The notes under the pieces were generated by a model, which saw nothing but the letters and a program-made list of their open reading frames with translations, was not told the DNA's origin and made no database searches. Made by a program: the position numbers and the translations under genes. A DNA stretch of 64,000 nt from Elusimicrobiota bacterium (GTDB lineage Bacteria > Elusimicrobiota > Elusimicrobia > FEN-1173). The stretch covers positions 1 to 64,000 of the forward strand of contig JADKCG010000004.1 in NCBI GenBank assembly GCA_016714745.1. Direction: 5' to 3'. How positions within the stretch are numbered: the first letter of the stretch is position 1; each line of letters opens with the position of its first letter. This document shows positions 41,201 through 52,494 of this stretch, piece by piece.

Positions 41201-43445
41201 TCAACGTGGTGAACGTTGGATTAACCTCGATCCGAAAGGATGGGACGGGATGTATTACCTTGGTGAACCACTTTACTGGTCTTTTGGAAGTGACCCCAAC
41301 GATTTTCGATGGGGCAACGGAGATGGGATAGGCGTATTGCAAAAACCCATGGATTTTATAGAAAATTTTAAAAAATATTTCACGAAAGTTTCTTTGCCCG
41401 AAGTGGATATCACGGTAGGACCAACCCGAACTCCACCGTCTGGGGCCCTCTTCAAAGGTCTCCATGAAAAAACGGTTGGTTTTTTTGAAGGCGACGATCC
41501 TTTATCTCCAGCAGAGATGGGGGATTGGGTGGAGGCGGGTCGGATTGGGGACAGGGAATCACTTATCCAATTGTTGAAGGACAATTCTTACGCGCGCTTG
41601 CTCCAAAATTCAACGAATGGAACCCATTCGGATTTGGTGGGGCTCGACGCGGCGGTGGAATTAACCGTTTCTCGCCGTTCTGCCCTGCGAGATGATCGAG
41701 GGGATATCGTTTTTCCAAGAACACAACTCATCATGATTGCTCAGAAATTGCGCGGCCTTCAATCGATGCTCAAATATCTAAGTCAAAAAGGGCAAAAAAA
41801 ACTTGCTCTCGTTATTTTTTACAGAGAGATGGCGACTGTTTACGGAACCCCGAAAAACCCCATTCATGCAGGAATAATTAAAATGATTTCAAGTGGGGAT
41901 TATAAAGACGAATCTACGATGGTGGATTTCTTGGAATCTAAGGGAATAGAGCAGGCTTTAAAAGAAGTTCAAAAATTGATTTTGTCATTGTTTCGATCTA
42001 ATTTTGTCAGCGATTCTGAAAGAGAAAGTGTTATCGCTGGTCTAAAAATAGCGGAAAAACGCAGGATAGGAGATAAGGCGGTGGTTGCTCCCAAGCAAAA
42101 GGAGCCCGAATCTTTACCTGCCAATAAACCTCCTGTTGGTGAACTTCATGTCTCATTGCCGGACTTCATTACTTTTCGGGTCAATTCCAGCGAAAAGTCG
42201 ACCCGCATAATTGAAAGGTATTTCAAAAATCTATCAGAGGTATTTCGGGCAGGTCCTGATGAAAAGCGGGAACTTATCGAGCATATCGTTGCTGATATCC
42301 GAAAGCTAAACACTGTCTTTTCGACAAGATACAGTGGGCTATTATCGGATACCCCTGAGATGGCGAGCAACCCTGAATTGTTTATGACGCTGGTTAATTT
42401 CGCCATTTTTGTTCCGTTGGGTTACTGTATCGATTCCAATTCTGACCCCACCCAGCCCCCTGAAGGATATTTTCAAATTGACAAAAAAAAGTGGAGGGCT
42501 AAAGAAAAGTTTGGGCAAACTGTCTTGTACGTTTCGGTTATACCTAAATCTCCCAGGGCAGAACTGGCGAGAGGTGTCACTCTTGGGGTTGGGGTGATGA
42601 ATACGACGTCCACCGAAGAAGATGCCATTGGCATGTCGAAGAGGTTTATCAGAAGTGCCACAGCCTTGAACATTGCCCAGCTTAAGAACATAAAAGAGAA
42701 TCCGGCCATCCTCTCTTTACTAAGTCAATGGGTTCTCAATAACTCTCTGGCTGAGGGTGAAAAAATCGCATTTAAAAAACGCGCATTAATGAATTCCATA
42801 AACCATGAAAAAGAGGTGGCCGTTATTGATGTCCTAGAGGAAGAGGCTTTTGTCCGGGCCAAACTTGGAACGGATCATGGAGGGTTTGACTTTAGGCCCG
42901 TCCCTTTGGCCATGATACGTGAAGCAAATTTAAAAAATGATTCTGTATTGAGTCATGAAAGTGATGATACTGTCTTAGCAGTTAAAACAGGGTTGATCTC
43001 AATGTCGTCGGTTGGTCGGTTCTTGACCGAACAAGGTGAGTCCCCCTTGGGGACCGCACAACTCCTATTGTTTTTAGAGAAGTTGCTTATTTCACCTCAG
43101 GGATCGGCGGAGAGGAAAATTTGTGACGTGATGTTCGGAAAGGCCGCCACCCCTCAAACGGTTGCTCAGGAATTGTTTGAACAAGGCGATTGGAAGACCT
43201 GGCTCCCTTGGATCATCAAATTGTGCGATACCGCTCGGAATAATAACTTTTACTCGTATGAAGAGCAGTCGGCGATCATTGATGAAATTCAAAAGGCACG
43301 AGCCACCCAAACCGTTGTGGATGTCCCCGGAAATCTTTTCCCGATTCGAATGAATCCACTCCGCTCAAGGGGGCGGTTTCGCCAGACACTGGCTCGAATA
43401 AATTCGTTTCCCCTTCGGTTAGCAAACCGGATTCTCCTGCCTTAG
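38247..43445 (+). CDS. Giant exported/membrane protein with EreA/ChaN-like N-terminal domain
   Basis: 1,732 residues. A signal peptide (LFVAALGFSFLGTQCLFA) leads to a domain at residues 115-560 with HIQDVHMNSEAQ, VALEGATED and VTGGFHAERMAEQL; these resemble the Glu/His motifs of the EreA/ChaN/TraB (Tiki-type) fold, a distant match. Membrane segments follow near 590-630, 725-770, 795-811 and 833-850. The C-terminal half contains a domain repeated at about 900-1000 and 1313-1416 (see findings). Charged helices join the parts. Large proteins of this kind are known from Omnitrophota and Elusimicrobiota genomes; function is unknown. The stop at 43443-43445 is probably false and the protein likely continues into the next frame. 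Confidence 0.7.
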   Translation: MKFVFTQLRRLFVAALGFSFLGTQCLFAYQPENNFWVDRRKATQKKSSLLMAALPVGPGVPGSLAAQFHAVQNLNPVFSQSLSRSAPKGFLKDHAKLLSSLSTAHGTVRKISLGQHYSPTGPVVVHIQDVHMNSEAQWNIRETLRSLMGSGQVNLVALEGATEDIPLQPFVDYPHRKPVELAADYLLKENKISGPIHAALTAQGPLPRFLGIDDAVHYQANVQAYLDSAPKLEATRKEIKTLQAEIDAQKRRDFSVALRSFDQQVQAYRTGQVSLGDYVQTLMGSLFSQRVNGKSPLPHFAKGGQGGFAVGPELSLLPIRTFLQALQIERTLDFHQVETQRARLVEQLASRLTSTEIQSLVAQTVAHRSGELGYADFYAHLKNLCQKQGIRFSDYPAMDAYVRYVLLAEEMNAESLLENMAVLEKTAYTRLAVTPKEKALVDRSRRAWLMGKLVDFSLIPSEWREYKGATPNEGRLDLASFESFYQEAQARDDAMSKKVLGTIVSGPPSSVTVLVTGGFHAERMAEQLTRQGVSVLSYVPKINKIDTAQGSTYLSVFTQEKTPLEKLFQGEKLFLAQKPIHYSTLRMECPALVVMATVIVLGGPLSITFDPQMAYALLGGLGLFAIQKTIGFDTVAGTVRSRGGKVFLKLQNGKNNISSFVAETPSTQNIFGKAVSTAQWLFMFLTRGDSSHTAHPSKDMTPGGGKNNPWKVILFDPLREQAKWFVLLLGGGTYLLASNSVLYVGGGFPLFFLALGVFGVLLTKGIVPLFLETEHPSYSEEQIMALVPIAEKISYWTLGAFILTYFALCPWGLNGVAEMGQFLSFISSPDAKIFVLSSIVGYVAGVAKHMMHNARTFSALEGRNLQFLRRGTLLPLSRAAAGNLATGPVAPHIKYPLNSSKREEILSSYYDLVANSLSTRTRQELVMEIVEKIKNDNNPFYLDYRSLLDDSARLNTDFPLLLYLVNLGIFAPLHANPFGYLNPPSQRGERWINLDPKGWDGMYYLGEPLYWSFGSDPNDFRWGNGDGIGVLQKPMDFIENFKKYFTKVSLPEVDITVGPTRTPPSGALFKGLHEKTVGFFEGDDPLSPAEMGDWVEAGRIGDRESLIQLLKDNSYARLLQNSTNGTHSDLVGLDAAVELTVSRRSALRDDRGDIVFPRTQLIMIAQKLRGLQSMLKYLSQKGQKKLALVIFYREMATVYGTPKNPIHAGIIKMISSGDYKDESTMVDFLESKGIEQALKEVQKLILSLFRSNFVSDSERESVIAGLKIAEKRRIGDKAVVAPKQKEPESLPANKPPVGELHVSLPDFITFRVNSSEKSTRIIERYFKNLSEVFRAGPDEKRELIEHIVADIRKLNTVFSTRYSGLLSDTPEMASNPELFMTLVNFAIFVPLGYCIDSNSDPTQPPEGYFQIDKKKWRAKEKFGQTVLYVSVIPKSPRAELARGVTLGVGVMNTTSTEEDAIGMSKRFIRSATALNIAQLKNIKENPAILSLLSQWVLNNSLAEGEKIAFKKRALMNSINHEKEVAVIDVLEEEAFVRAKLGTDHGGFDFRPVPLAMIREANLKNDSVLSHESDDTVLAVKTGLISMSSVGRFLTEQGESPLGTAQLLLFLEKLLISPQGSAERKICDVMFGKAATPQTVAQELFEQGDWKTWLPWIIKLCDTARNNNFYSYEEQSAIIDEIQKARATQTVVDVPGNLFPIRMNPLRSRGRFRQTLARINSFPLRLANRILLP
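39120..39176 (+). repeat. In-frame near-perfect palindrome inside the giant gene
   Basis: Left arm AACGGCAAATCCCCCTTGCC and right arm ending GGGGGGATTTGCCGTT are almost exact reverse complements over about 27 bases each. In frame it encodes residues 292-311 (GKSPLPHFAKGGQGGF), a low-complexity insert inside the EreA/ChaN-like domain. Related copies lie at 9578 and 28671 outside genes. Confidence 0.8.
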
Positions 43446-43452
43446 CAAAAAA

Positions 43453-45507
43453 ATGCACGATGAGGGCGATCCCCTGGCCGGTTTAGCCATTTTAGTAGAT
43501 GGCACTTCCTCTGTGGCGACGAATGAACCAATAGTCGCATTGGCAAAGACTATCCTGCCGGAGGCTCTTCGCCAGGCGTGGGAAAGGTCACGGGAACTTG
43601 TGTTTATGGGCGAAAATTTGGATACGTATCTTTCAGTGCTTCAAACCACCATCCAAGAATTTAAGCGCCTCGGTCGGGATTCTCCTCTGGGAACGGCAAT
43701 TTTTAACGAAGAGGCTCGGACTCAATGGGAGGCGATGATCGAACTTCTTCAGGATCAATTATTGGAAACCCTTCAAACGTCATTCCCTTCAGAAGTCCTT
43801 CCTGATCAGATGAAGAAATTCAGTGAAGACCTTGGTTTTTCTGAAGACCAACGGAAGTTTTTGCATTTCTATTCAATTCTTTATTCTCCGGGAAGGGCGC
43901 TTTCCGTTAGGTCACTTCAATCCTATTGGGAGGGAAAGACTGGAAGAGAAATCCTGGATTTACAAAGATCTCTGCTGGATAAATTAGGGGATGCCGATGC
44001 CCTCCCATTGGAGGCGGATGAACAGGTCGAGAGTCCCAAAGACAAAATTGATTTTGGGCCTTCCGGGGAACTCACCGTGAATGGGTATCCGGTCTTCCTT
44101 CCTCCCAATTATGAACCCAAGGGATACTCCGGTGGGTTTAGTAAGGACGCGAAAATAGAAAGAGCCATTGTTGTGGCCATCCGAACGTTATCATCTCACC
44201 CTGAAACCATTTTTGCCACACGAAAGGGGATGGGGGCCCTGGGGATTCATAAATCAAAGCCATTAAGCCACACTATTTTTATTAAATTTGTCGGGCAGAA
44301 GGCGTTCGTTCTTTGGGTTGGCCCGTTCAGTGATTCACATGGGGTGGGGATCGCACCCGACACTGTCGTCGATCAAGGTGTTATTCAGCGCGCTCAGGAA
44401 TTAAACAAAACAACAGAAGGTTCAGTTCCTCTAATGTTAAAGCACTACCGCCCGAATGGGGAAGGGGAAGGATCGAAACTGAATTTTTCATTCTTGGGGA
44501 CTTCCCAGACGATTGCGCCCATGATTTTTCTTTTCCCGATCCTTTTCGTTCTTGCGTGGAGCCACGCTCCCCTTTGGACCGTGGTTGTGGCGGTGATTTT
44601 TGTCGTTGGCTTGGGAAATGTCGAGTTGGGAAAATTTATCCGCCAGTCTTGGAAAAATGTCAAAAAAAGCCCCAAGTTGTTTTTTGAAAGGGTGAAGTCC
44701 GATCCCGGAGAGGGTAAAACATCCACATCGAATTTGGCCAAAGAACTGGCCGAGGTTATGATTTTTGCAGACAAGGGGAATTCCCCTGGCGCCTCTGAAC
44801 GAGTTATTGCGCTCCTGAACGGGACGCCAAGCCGGTTGAATGTGGAATCCATCGTCGGTCCCCAGGGACTGGGGGCATTGGCGGCGGTTACGGAGTCAGC
44901 GGTATTTAGAGATTCGGGTTTTCAAAATCAATTCCTATTGGAGATGGGGCGCGTTTTCCCCAAGGGGTTCCCCTTGGGCCTGGCTCGGCGGGCGGTGGGT
45001 CACTTGGCTTTAGATTCAACGACCCGGGTGGGAGCCCAGGGGATTGCGGCAGACGCGGACATGAAAACGAAGAAGGGACTTATGGTTGTGGTGACGCGGG
45101 AGATGTTGAAAGACCTTCCCAATCGGGTGGGCTCCTTTGAGAAAGCGGCCCAGGGGAAACCCGTTTATTGGGTGGCGGAGGACGCCCTTGTCTTTCAGGC
45201 CCTTCAAAAGGTTCGGCCGTCCGCGAATCTCCTGATCCGGCCCCGGTGGGTGGAGCGGGAGGGGACTGTTGTTGTGGTGTCGGGGAAAGCCCTAGAACGG
45301 TTTGTGAATTCCACCCGGTTTCTTCAAGACTTTGCCATTGCCCTCCCCAGGGGGGCGCAGGTGGATATGGACGGGATTGCCGCGGCGAGTGTTTTGCGAA
45401 ATGCGGTGTTCTTCTTCTTGGACGAATTATTGTCAGGAATGAAGGTGGATTTCAATACGCTTCGGACCATCGATACCGTCGCCCGCCGGATTGCCTCGGC
45501 GGCGTAA
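43453..45507 (+). CDS. C-terminal part of the giant protein (probably same gene)
   Basis: 684 residues with no start signal of its own: no ribosome site before the ATG at 43453 and no signal peptide. Between about 43355 and 43448 a third frame reads LKGAVSPDTGSNKFVSPSV and SKPDSPALAKK, a natural-looking linker that joins the two frames, so one or two indels have split a single gene of about 2,420 codons. Visible parts: a helical region (residues 1-190), strand-rich PVFLPPNYEPKGYSGG, a membrane segment near 345-385 (MIFLFPILFVLAWSHAPLWT), and a C-terminal alpha/beta part with KKGLMVVVTREMLKDLPNR and GTVVVVSGKALERFV. No family recognised. Confidence 0.6.
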   Translation: MHDEGDPLAGLAILVDGTSSVATNEPIVALAKTILPEALRQAWERSRELVFMGENLDTYLSVLQTTIQEFKRLGRDSPLGTAIFNEEARTQWEAMIELLQDQLLETLQTSFPSEVLPDQMKKFSEDLGFSEDQRKFLHFYSILYSPGRALSVRSLQSYWEGKTGREILDLQRSLLDKLGDADALPLEADEQVESPKDKIDFGPSGELTVNGYPVFLPPNYEPKGYSGGFSKDAKIERAIVVAIRTLSSHPETIFATRKGMGALGIHKSKPLSHTIFIKFVGQKAFVLWVGPFSDSHGVGIAPDTVVDQGVIQRAQELNKTTEGSVPLMLKHYRPNGEGEGSKLNFSFLGTSQTIAPMIFLFPILFVLAWSHAPLWTVVVAVIFVVGLGNVELGKFIRQSWKNVKKSPKLFFERVKSDPGEGKTSTSNLAKELAEVMIFADKGNSPGASERVIALLNGTPSRLNVESIVGPQGLGALAAVTESAVFRDSGFQNQFLLEMGRVFPKGFPLGLARRAVGHLALDSTTRVGAQGIAADADMKTKKGLMVVVTREMLKDLPNRVGSFEKAAQGKPVYWVAEDALVFQALQKVRPSANLLIRPRWVEREGTVVVVSGKALERFVNSTRFLQDFAIALPRGAQVDMDGIAAASVLRNAVFFFLDELLSGMKVDFNTLRTIDTVARRIASAA

Positions 45508-45525
45508 GTCTTGTTTTATCCCTGT

Positions 45526-48220
<2,695 letters not shown>

Positions 48221-48392
48221 TCTTTTTCTCTCCCGTTATATGACCAACGCGGTCCCCGGATTTTCTTGGGCCGGGACAAGAAGAATTTATCATTTCTTAA
48301 AACATGTTGGAGCGATCCTCCGTTCGGTATTTTCGGTCTGTCGCCCGTGCGCGGTTATTTTTTTGTAACTCCAATTTGATAGACTTGAGCTT

Positions 48393-49729
48393 ATGACATT
48401 AAAAATATCTCAAACCCTATTGGCTTTTTCTCTCTTTTGGGCCGCCATTGTCAACGGGAAGAGCCTGGAGAACAATCCTTCTCCTGGTTCGGTATTTTGG
48501 ATGGAAGCCACGGGAACGATCAACCCTGTGGTCAAAGATTATCTTCTGAACGGACTCGAGCAGGCGCAATTGTCAGGGGCGGCCGCCGTGATCATTCGTC
48601 TGGACACCCCCGGGGGCCTCTTGGACGCCACACGAGACATCGTCCAAGGCCTCTTGAATGCTCCCCTCCCTGTGATCGTCTTTGTAGGACCCCAGGGGCC
48701 CGGGCGGCATCGGCCGGATTTTTCATCACCATGGCCGCTGATGTGGCCGCCATGGCGCCCCAGACTCATCTGGGCGCGGCGACCCCTGTAACGCTGGGAG
48801 GCATGCCTTTCTCTCCGGGAACGAAAGACGAAAGCAAAGATAAGAAAGGCCGTGGGGGAGTCTTGGAAGAGAAAGCCCTGTCAGACACCGCCGCCTACGC
48901 GCGCACCTTGGCGACCACAAAAGGCCGAAACGCGGCATGGGCCGAAAGGGCCGTGCGGGAAAGCCTCTCGCTCACGTCCGAGGAAGCCCTGAGAAATCGG
49001 GTGATTGATCTTGTGGCGGCGGACGAAGCCGACCTCCTCAAAAAACTTTCTGGAAAAGAAGTTAAAAAGGGCGCTCTTACGTTTAATCTCAACCTGGAAG
49101 GGGCGCGGCGGGTGGATTTCCCCATGAGCCCTCTCCGGAAATGGCTTCATACCATTGCCAACCCCAACGTGGCCTATCTTCTTTTGGTTTTAGGTTTTTA
49201 CGCTTTGGTCTACGAATTTTCAACCCCGGGCATCGGGCTCGGCGCCATCGCGGGAATCATCTGTCTGGTTTTGGCCTTCTTTTCACTGCAGGTTCTCCCA
49301 CTTAACTTCGCGGGACTGGTTTTACTTGTGGCGGGGTTGATCATGATGGGTCTGGACATCCTGGTGGGGTCCCATGGGTTATTGATTTTTGGTGGGCTCA
49401 TTTCCTTTGCCATCGGTTCTTTTTTCCTGTTTGACGTAAACCAAGCGGTGTTCCGGGTGTCCATGGAACTGATTTTGGCGATCGTCCTCACGTCCGCGGG
49501 GTTTTTTGGGTTTGTTATACGAAAAATCTGGTCAGCGCGACGGTCAATCCCCGTCACCGGCGCGGAAGGGTTGGTGGGTCAAATGGCGGAAGTTCGGCCG
49601 GAGGGAATGGTTTTTGTTGATGGCGCGCTCTGGACTGTGGAAGGGGACCTCGCGGGCTGTGTCCTTGGCGAGAAAGTGCGCGTGGTCAAAATTTCAGGCA
49701 ATCGATTGGTGGTTCAAAAGGAGGCTTAA
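48393..49729 (+). CDS. NfeD-family membrane-bound serine protease (one frameshift)
   Basis: Long-form NfeD: signal peptide (TLLAFSLFWAAIVNG), then a ClpP-class protease domain with VIIRLDTPGGLLDATRDIV. The frame breaks at 48695-48700; one extra G restores GARAASAGFFITMAAD, which carries the nucleophile Ser. A Lys-containing region follows (about ALSDTAAYARTLATTKGRN). Four or more membrane helices (from about residue 255) and a C-terminal OB-fold domain (VTGAEGLVGQMAEVRPEG) complete it. These proteases cut stomatin-like proteins, and the slipin gene starts at the next base. Restored length about 445 residues. Confidence 0.88.
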
Positions 49730-50473
49730 ATGTTGTTTTTCCCTGTGGTGGTGATTGTTTTGGTTTTGTGGTTGTTGGTGACCGCCGTTCGCATCGCCAA
49801 CGAGTATGAACGGGGCGTGATTTTACGGTTGGGACGGTTTCAGTCCGTTAAGGGTCCAGGCCTCTTTTTCGCTATTCCGTTCAACGTGGACAAAGTGTTC
49901 AAAGTTGATCTCCGCACCGTCACCTGGGATGTGCCCGTCCAAGAAGTGATCACCAAAGACAACGTGCCCTGCAAAGTCAACGCGGTTTGTTACTTCAACG
50001 TCATCGATCCGGAACGCGCGGTTCTCAAAGTGCAAGATTATCGGTTGGCGACTTCTCAAATCGCCCAGACGACCCTACGAAGCGTCCTCGGCCAAGTGGA
50101 TTTTGACGAGTTATTGAGCCAGCGGGAAAAGATCAACATGAAGCTCCAACAGATCATCGATCAGCAGACGGATCCCTGGGGCATCAAGGTGACGATCGTG
50201 GAAGTCAAAGACGTTCAAGTGCCGGAATCCATGCAGAGAGCCATGGCGCACCAGGCCGAGGCCGAACGGGACCGACGAGCCAAGATCATCGCGGCGGAAG
50301 GCGAATTTCAGGCGGCGCAAAAACTTGCCGATGCGGCCCACATCATCGCCTCGGAGCCGGCGGCGCTTCAATTGCGTTTTTTGCAGACGGCGAAGGAAAT
50401 CAGTGGCGACCGGGGGTCGACCTTTATTTTGCCGATCCCGGTGGAGCTGTTGAAGTTCTTAGGGAAAAACTGA
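49730..50473 (+). CDS. Slipin (stomatin-like SPFH-domain protein)
   Basis: N-terminal membrane helix (VVVIVLVLWLLVTAVRIA) then ANEYERGVILRLGRFQSVKGPG, VDLRTVTWDVPVQEVITKDN, LATSQIAQTTLRSVLGQVDFD and the C-terminal coiled region AMAHQAEAERDRRAKIIAAEGE, all classic slipin blocks. It is the expected partner and substrate of the NfeD protease upstream. Together they organise and turn over membrane microdomains in other bacteria. Length 247 residues. Start overlaps none; an AGGAGG (49719) precedes the ATG. Confidence 0.93.
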   Translation: MLFFPVVVIVLVLWLLVTAVRIANEYERGVILRLGRFQSVKGPGLFFAIPFNVDKVFKVDLRTVTWDVPVQEVITKDNVPCKVNAVCYFNVIDPERAVLKVQDYRLATSQIAQTTLRSVLGQVDFDELLSQREKINMKLQQIIDQQTDPWGIKVTIVEVKDVQVPESMQRAMAHQAEAERDRRAKIIAAEGEFQAAQKLADAAHIIASEPAALQLRFLQTAKEISGDRGSTFILPIPVELLKFLGKN

Positions 50474-50588
50474 TCTCAATTTGAAGCGATGCGTTTTGTC
50501 GAATCTCCGTTACTCGGGCATCCTGAAAAAAAATGGTCCTTCGCTGTTGGGTGAATGGTAATTAAAGTCTAATCATACGGAGATCCTT

Positions 50589-51041
50589 ATGTCTGATTCG
50601 GATTCAGGTGTGTCATCCTTAATAAAAAGAATAACTCGATCCATGTCCCGATGGGTGGTGATCGGGGGTGTATTGGCTGTTCTGGGGCTGGCTCTGTGGG
50701 TGTGGGGGGCTCTACATTATGTTTATTCCACTGGGGAGCGGGCGGGATTTGTGCAAAAATTCTCTAAACGGGGTTGGATTTTTAAAACCTGGGAAGGAGA
50801 ATTGGCAATGGTGAACCTTCCCGGTGCCATGCCAGAAATCTTTTATTTTACGGTTCGGGACGAAAAAGTGATCCCTTCCATCGAAAACACCATGGGCAAT
50901 CGCGTGGTGTTGACGTACAATCAACACAGGGGTCTTCCTCCTCGTATCCTTGGGGATACGCCGTATTTTGTGAACAAAGTTCGTGTGGTGGTCGATGGGG
51001 GGGGCCCGCCCCCCCCCGTTGCGGACGCATCGCAACACTAG
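50589..51041 (+). CDS. Single-helix membrane protein of unknown function
   Basis: 150 residues: a short cytoplasmic head, a membrane helix (WVVIGGVLAVLGLALWVWGA, residues 22-41), then a strand-rich domain with YSTGERAGFVQKFSKRGWIF and KTWEGELAMVNLPG. This S-x-G-x-R-x-G/KFSKKG-F-KT-x-EG pattern is found in a widespread uncharacterised family often misnamed 6-phosphogluconate dehydrogenase; there is no dehydrogenase fold here. GGAG lies eight bases before the ATG. A Pro/Gly-rich tail ends the protein. Confidence 0.65.
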   Translation: MSDSDSGVSSLIKRITRSMSRWVVIGGVLAVLGLALWVWGALHYVYSTGERAGFVQKFSKRGWIFKTWEGELAMVNLPGAMPEIFYFTVRDEKVIPSIENTMGNRVVLTYNQHRGLPPRILGDTPYFVNKVRVVVDGGGPPPPVADASQH

Positions 51042-51059
51042 TCATTCGGCGGGAAAGTG

Positions 51060-51068
51060 TGCTAAAAT
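51060..51068 (+). promoter_or_regulatory. Possible extended -10 before glmU
   Basis: TGCTAAAAT is an extended -10 (TGC plus TAAAAT at 51063-51068) 35 bases before the TTG used as glmU start. No good -35. A G/C-run hairpin (GGGGGGCCCGCCCCCC, 51000-51017) just upstream could end transcription from the preceding gene. Confidence 0.35.
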
Positions 51069-51102
51069 CAAACCCGTTGATGTTTTGCGGTTCCACACTC
51101 CT

Positions 51103-52494
51103 TTGACATCTCTCAGCGTTCTTATCCTGGCGGCCGGGGAAGGTACCCGGATGAAGTCTGACCTGCCGAAAGTGTTGCATTCGGTTGCGGGGAAGGCGTT
51201 GGTGGAACACGTTTTGGACGCGGTGGCTCCGTTGGGGGGCGGCGTTGGCGTCGTGCTCGGGCGCGGCGCGGAGATGGTAAAAGAGCGGTTGTCGGCGCGC
51301 AAAAATGTGTCGTTTTTTATTCAGAAAGAACGGCGGGGGTCGGGGGATGCGGTGCGCCCGGCGGCCCGGTGGTTGGAGCGCCGCGGCGGAAACGTTTTGG
51401 TTCTCTGCGGGGATGCCCCGCTTGTTCGCACAGAGACCCTGCGGGCGCTCACCCGGCTTCATCGCCGAGAAAAAAATGCCGCGACGCTCTTGACAGCGGA
51501 GGTGCCGAATCCTTCGGGATACGGACGGATCCGCCGTGAAAAGGGGCGCCCTGTCGCCATCGTCGAACACAAAGAGGCAACGCCGGCGGAGCGGGATCTC
51601 CGGGAAATCAATTCCGGGACCTATTGTTTTCGGGCCATAGATTTGTTGGAGGGTTTGCGCCGACTTCGGCCGGACAATGCCAAGGGCGAGTATTATATCA
51701 CCGATGTCATTGGATTTTTGGTGGGCCGAGGCCGTTCCGTGGGGGCGTTGTGTCTGGCGGACGGCGACGAAATTTTGGGCGTTAACAACCGTCGGGAACT
51801 GGCCGATGCTGGGCAACGGCTCAATCGACGGACGTTGGATCGGTTGATGGACGAAGGGGTGACGGTGGTGGATCCGGCCACGACGTATGTGGACGCCACC
51901 GTTCGGGTGGGGTCGGACACGGTCATCGAGCCACAGACATTTTTGGTGGGCGCGACCCGGGTCGGACGCCATTGCCGAATCGGCCCGATGACGCGTTTAA
52001 TAAATTGTCGGTTGGCGGATCACGTTTATCTGGAAGCCAGTTTTGGCGAGAGTGCCCGGGTGGAAACGGGGGCGCGGGTGGGGCCTTGGTCCCGACTGCG
52101 ACCCGGGGCGGTGGTGGGGCGGGACGCTCATGTGGGGAATTTTGTGGAGTTGAAAAAGACGCGTTTGGGCGTGGGGGCGAAGGTGAACCATTTGAGTTAT
52201 CTGGGCGATGCGGTTGTGGGGGCCCGGGTGAACGTCGGGGCCGGGGTCATCACCTGCAATTACGACGGGCATCAAAAACATTCCACGACGATCGGGGCGG
52301 AGGCGTTCATTGGTTCGAACGTCAATTTGGTTGCCCCCCTTCGCGTGGGCGCGGGCGCTGTGGTGGGCGCAGGATCCACTTTAACGAAGGACGTTCCGGC
52401 CGGTTCGCTGGCTTTGGAGCGGGCTCCCGCGCTGATCAAGCGCGGTTGGGCCAAAAAACGACGGGCGGAGAAAACGGGGCAAACACATGGCTAA
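51103..52494 (+). CDS. glmU: Bifunctional GlcNAc-1-P uridyltransferase / GlcN-1-P acetyltransferase
   Basis: GlmU makes UDP-GlcNAc for peptidoglycan and lipid A. LILAAGEGTRMKSDLPKVLH is the pyrophosphorylase signature at the N-terminus, with INSGTYCFRAIDLLEGL and KGEYYITDVIG; the second half is a beta-helix with GTRVGRH-type repeats, NFVELKKTRLGVGAKVNHLS and VNVGAGVITCNYDG. No ATG fits; the TTG at 51103 (MTSLSVLILAAGEG) lies just after the putative promoter and gives 463 residues, the usual size. It overlaps prs by eight bases. Confidence 0.93.
   Translation: MTSLSVLILAAGEGTRMKSDLPKVLHSVAGKALVEHVLDAVAPLGGGVGVVLGRGAEMVKERLSARKNVSFFIQKERRGSGDAVRPAARWLERRGGNVLVLCGDAPLVRTETLRALTRLHRREKNAATLLTAEVPNPSGYGRIRREKGRPVAIVEHKEATPAERDLREINSGTYCFRAIDLLEGLRRLRPDNAKGEYYITDVIGFLVGRGRSVGALCLADGDEILGVNNRRELADAGQRLNRRTLDRLMDEGVTVVDPATTYVDATVRVGSDTVIEPQTFLVGATRVGRHCRIGPMTRLINCRLADHVYLEASFGESARVETGARVGPWSRLRPGAVVGRDAHVGNFVELKKTRLGVGAKVNHLSYLGDAVVGARVNVGAGVITCNYDGHQKHSTTIGAEAFIGSNVNLVAPLRVGAGAVVGAGSTLTKDVPAGSLALERAPALIKRGWAKKRRAEKTGQTHG

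Noticed and set aside
50589..51041. 6-phosphogluconate dehydrogenase, a name often carried by this family.
   Set aside because: No Rossmann fold or dehydrogenase motif; it is a 150-residue single-helix membrane protein.
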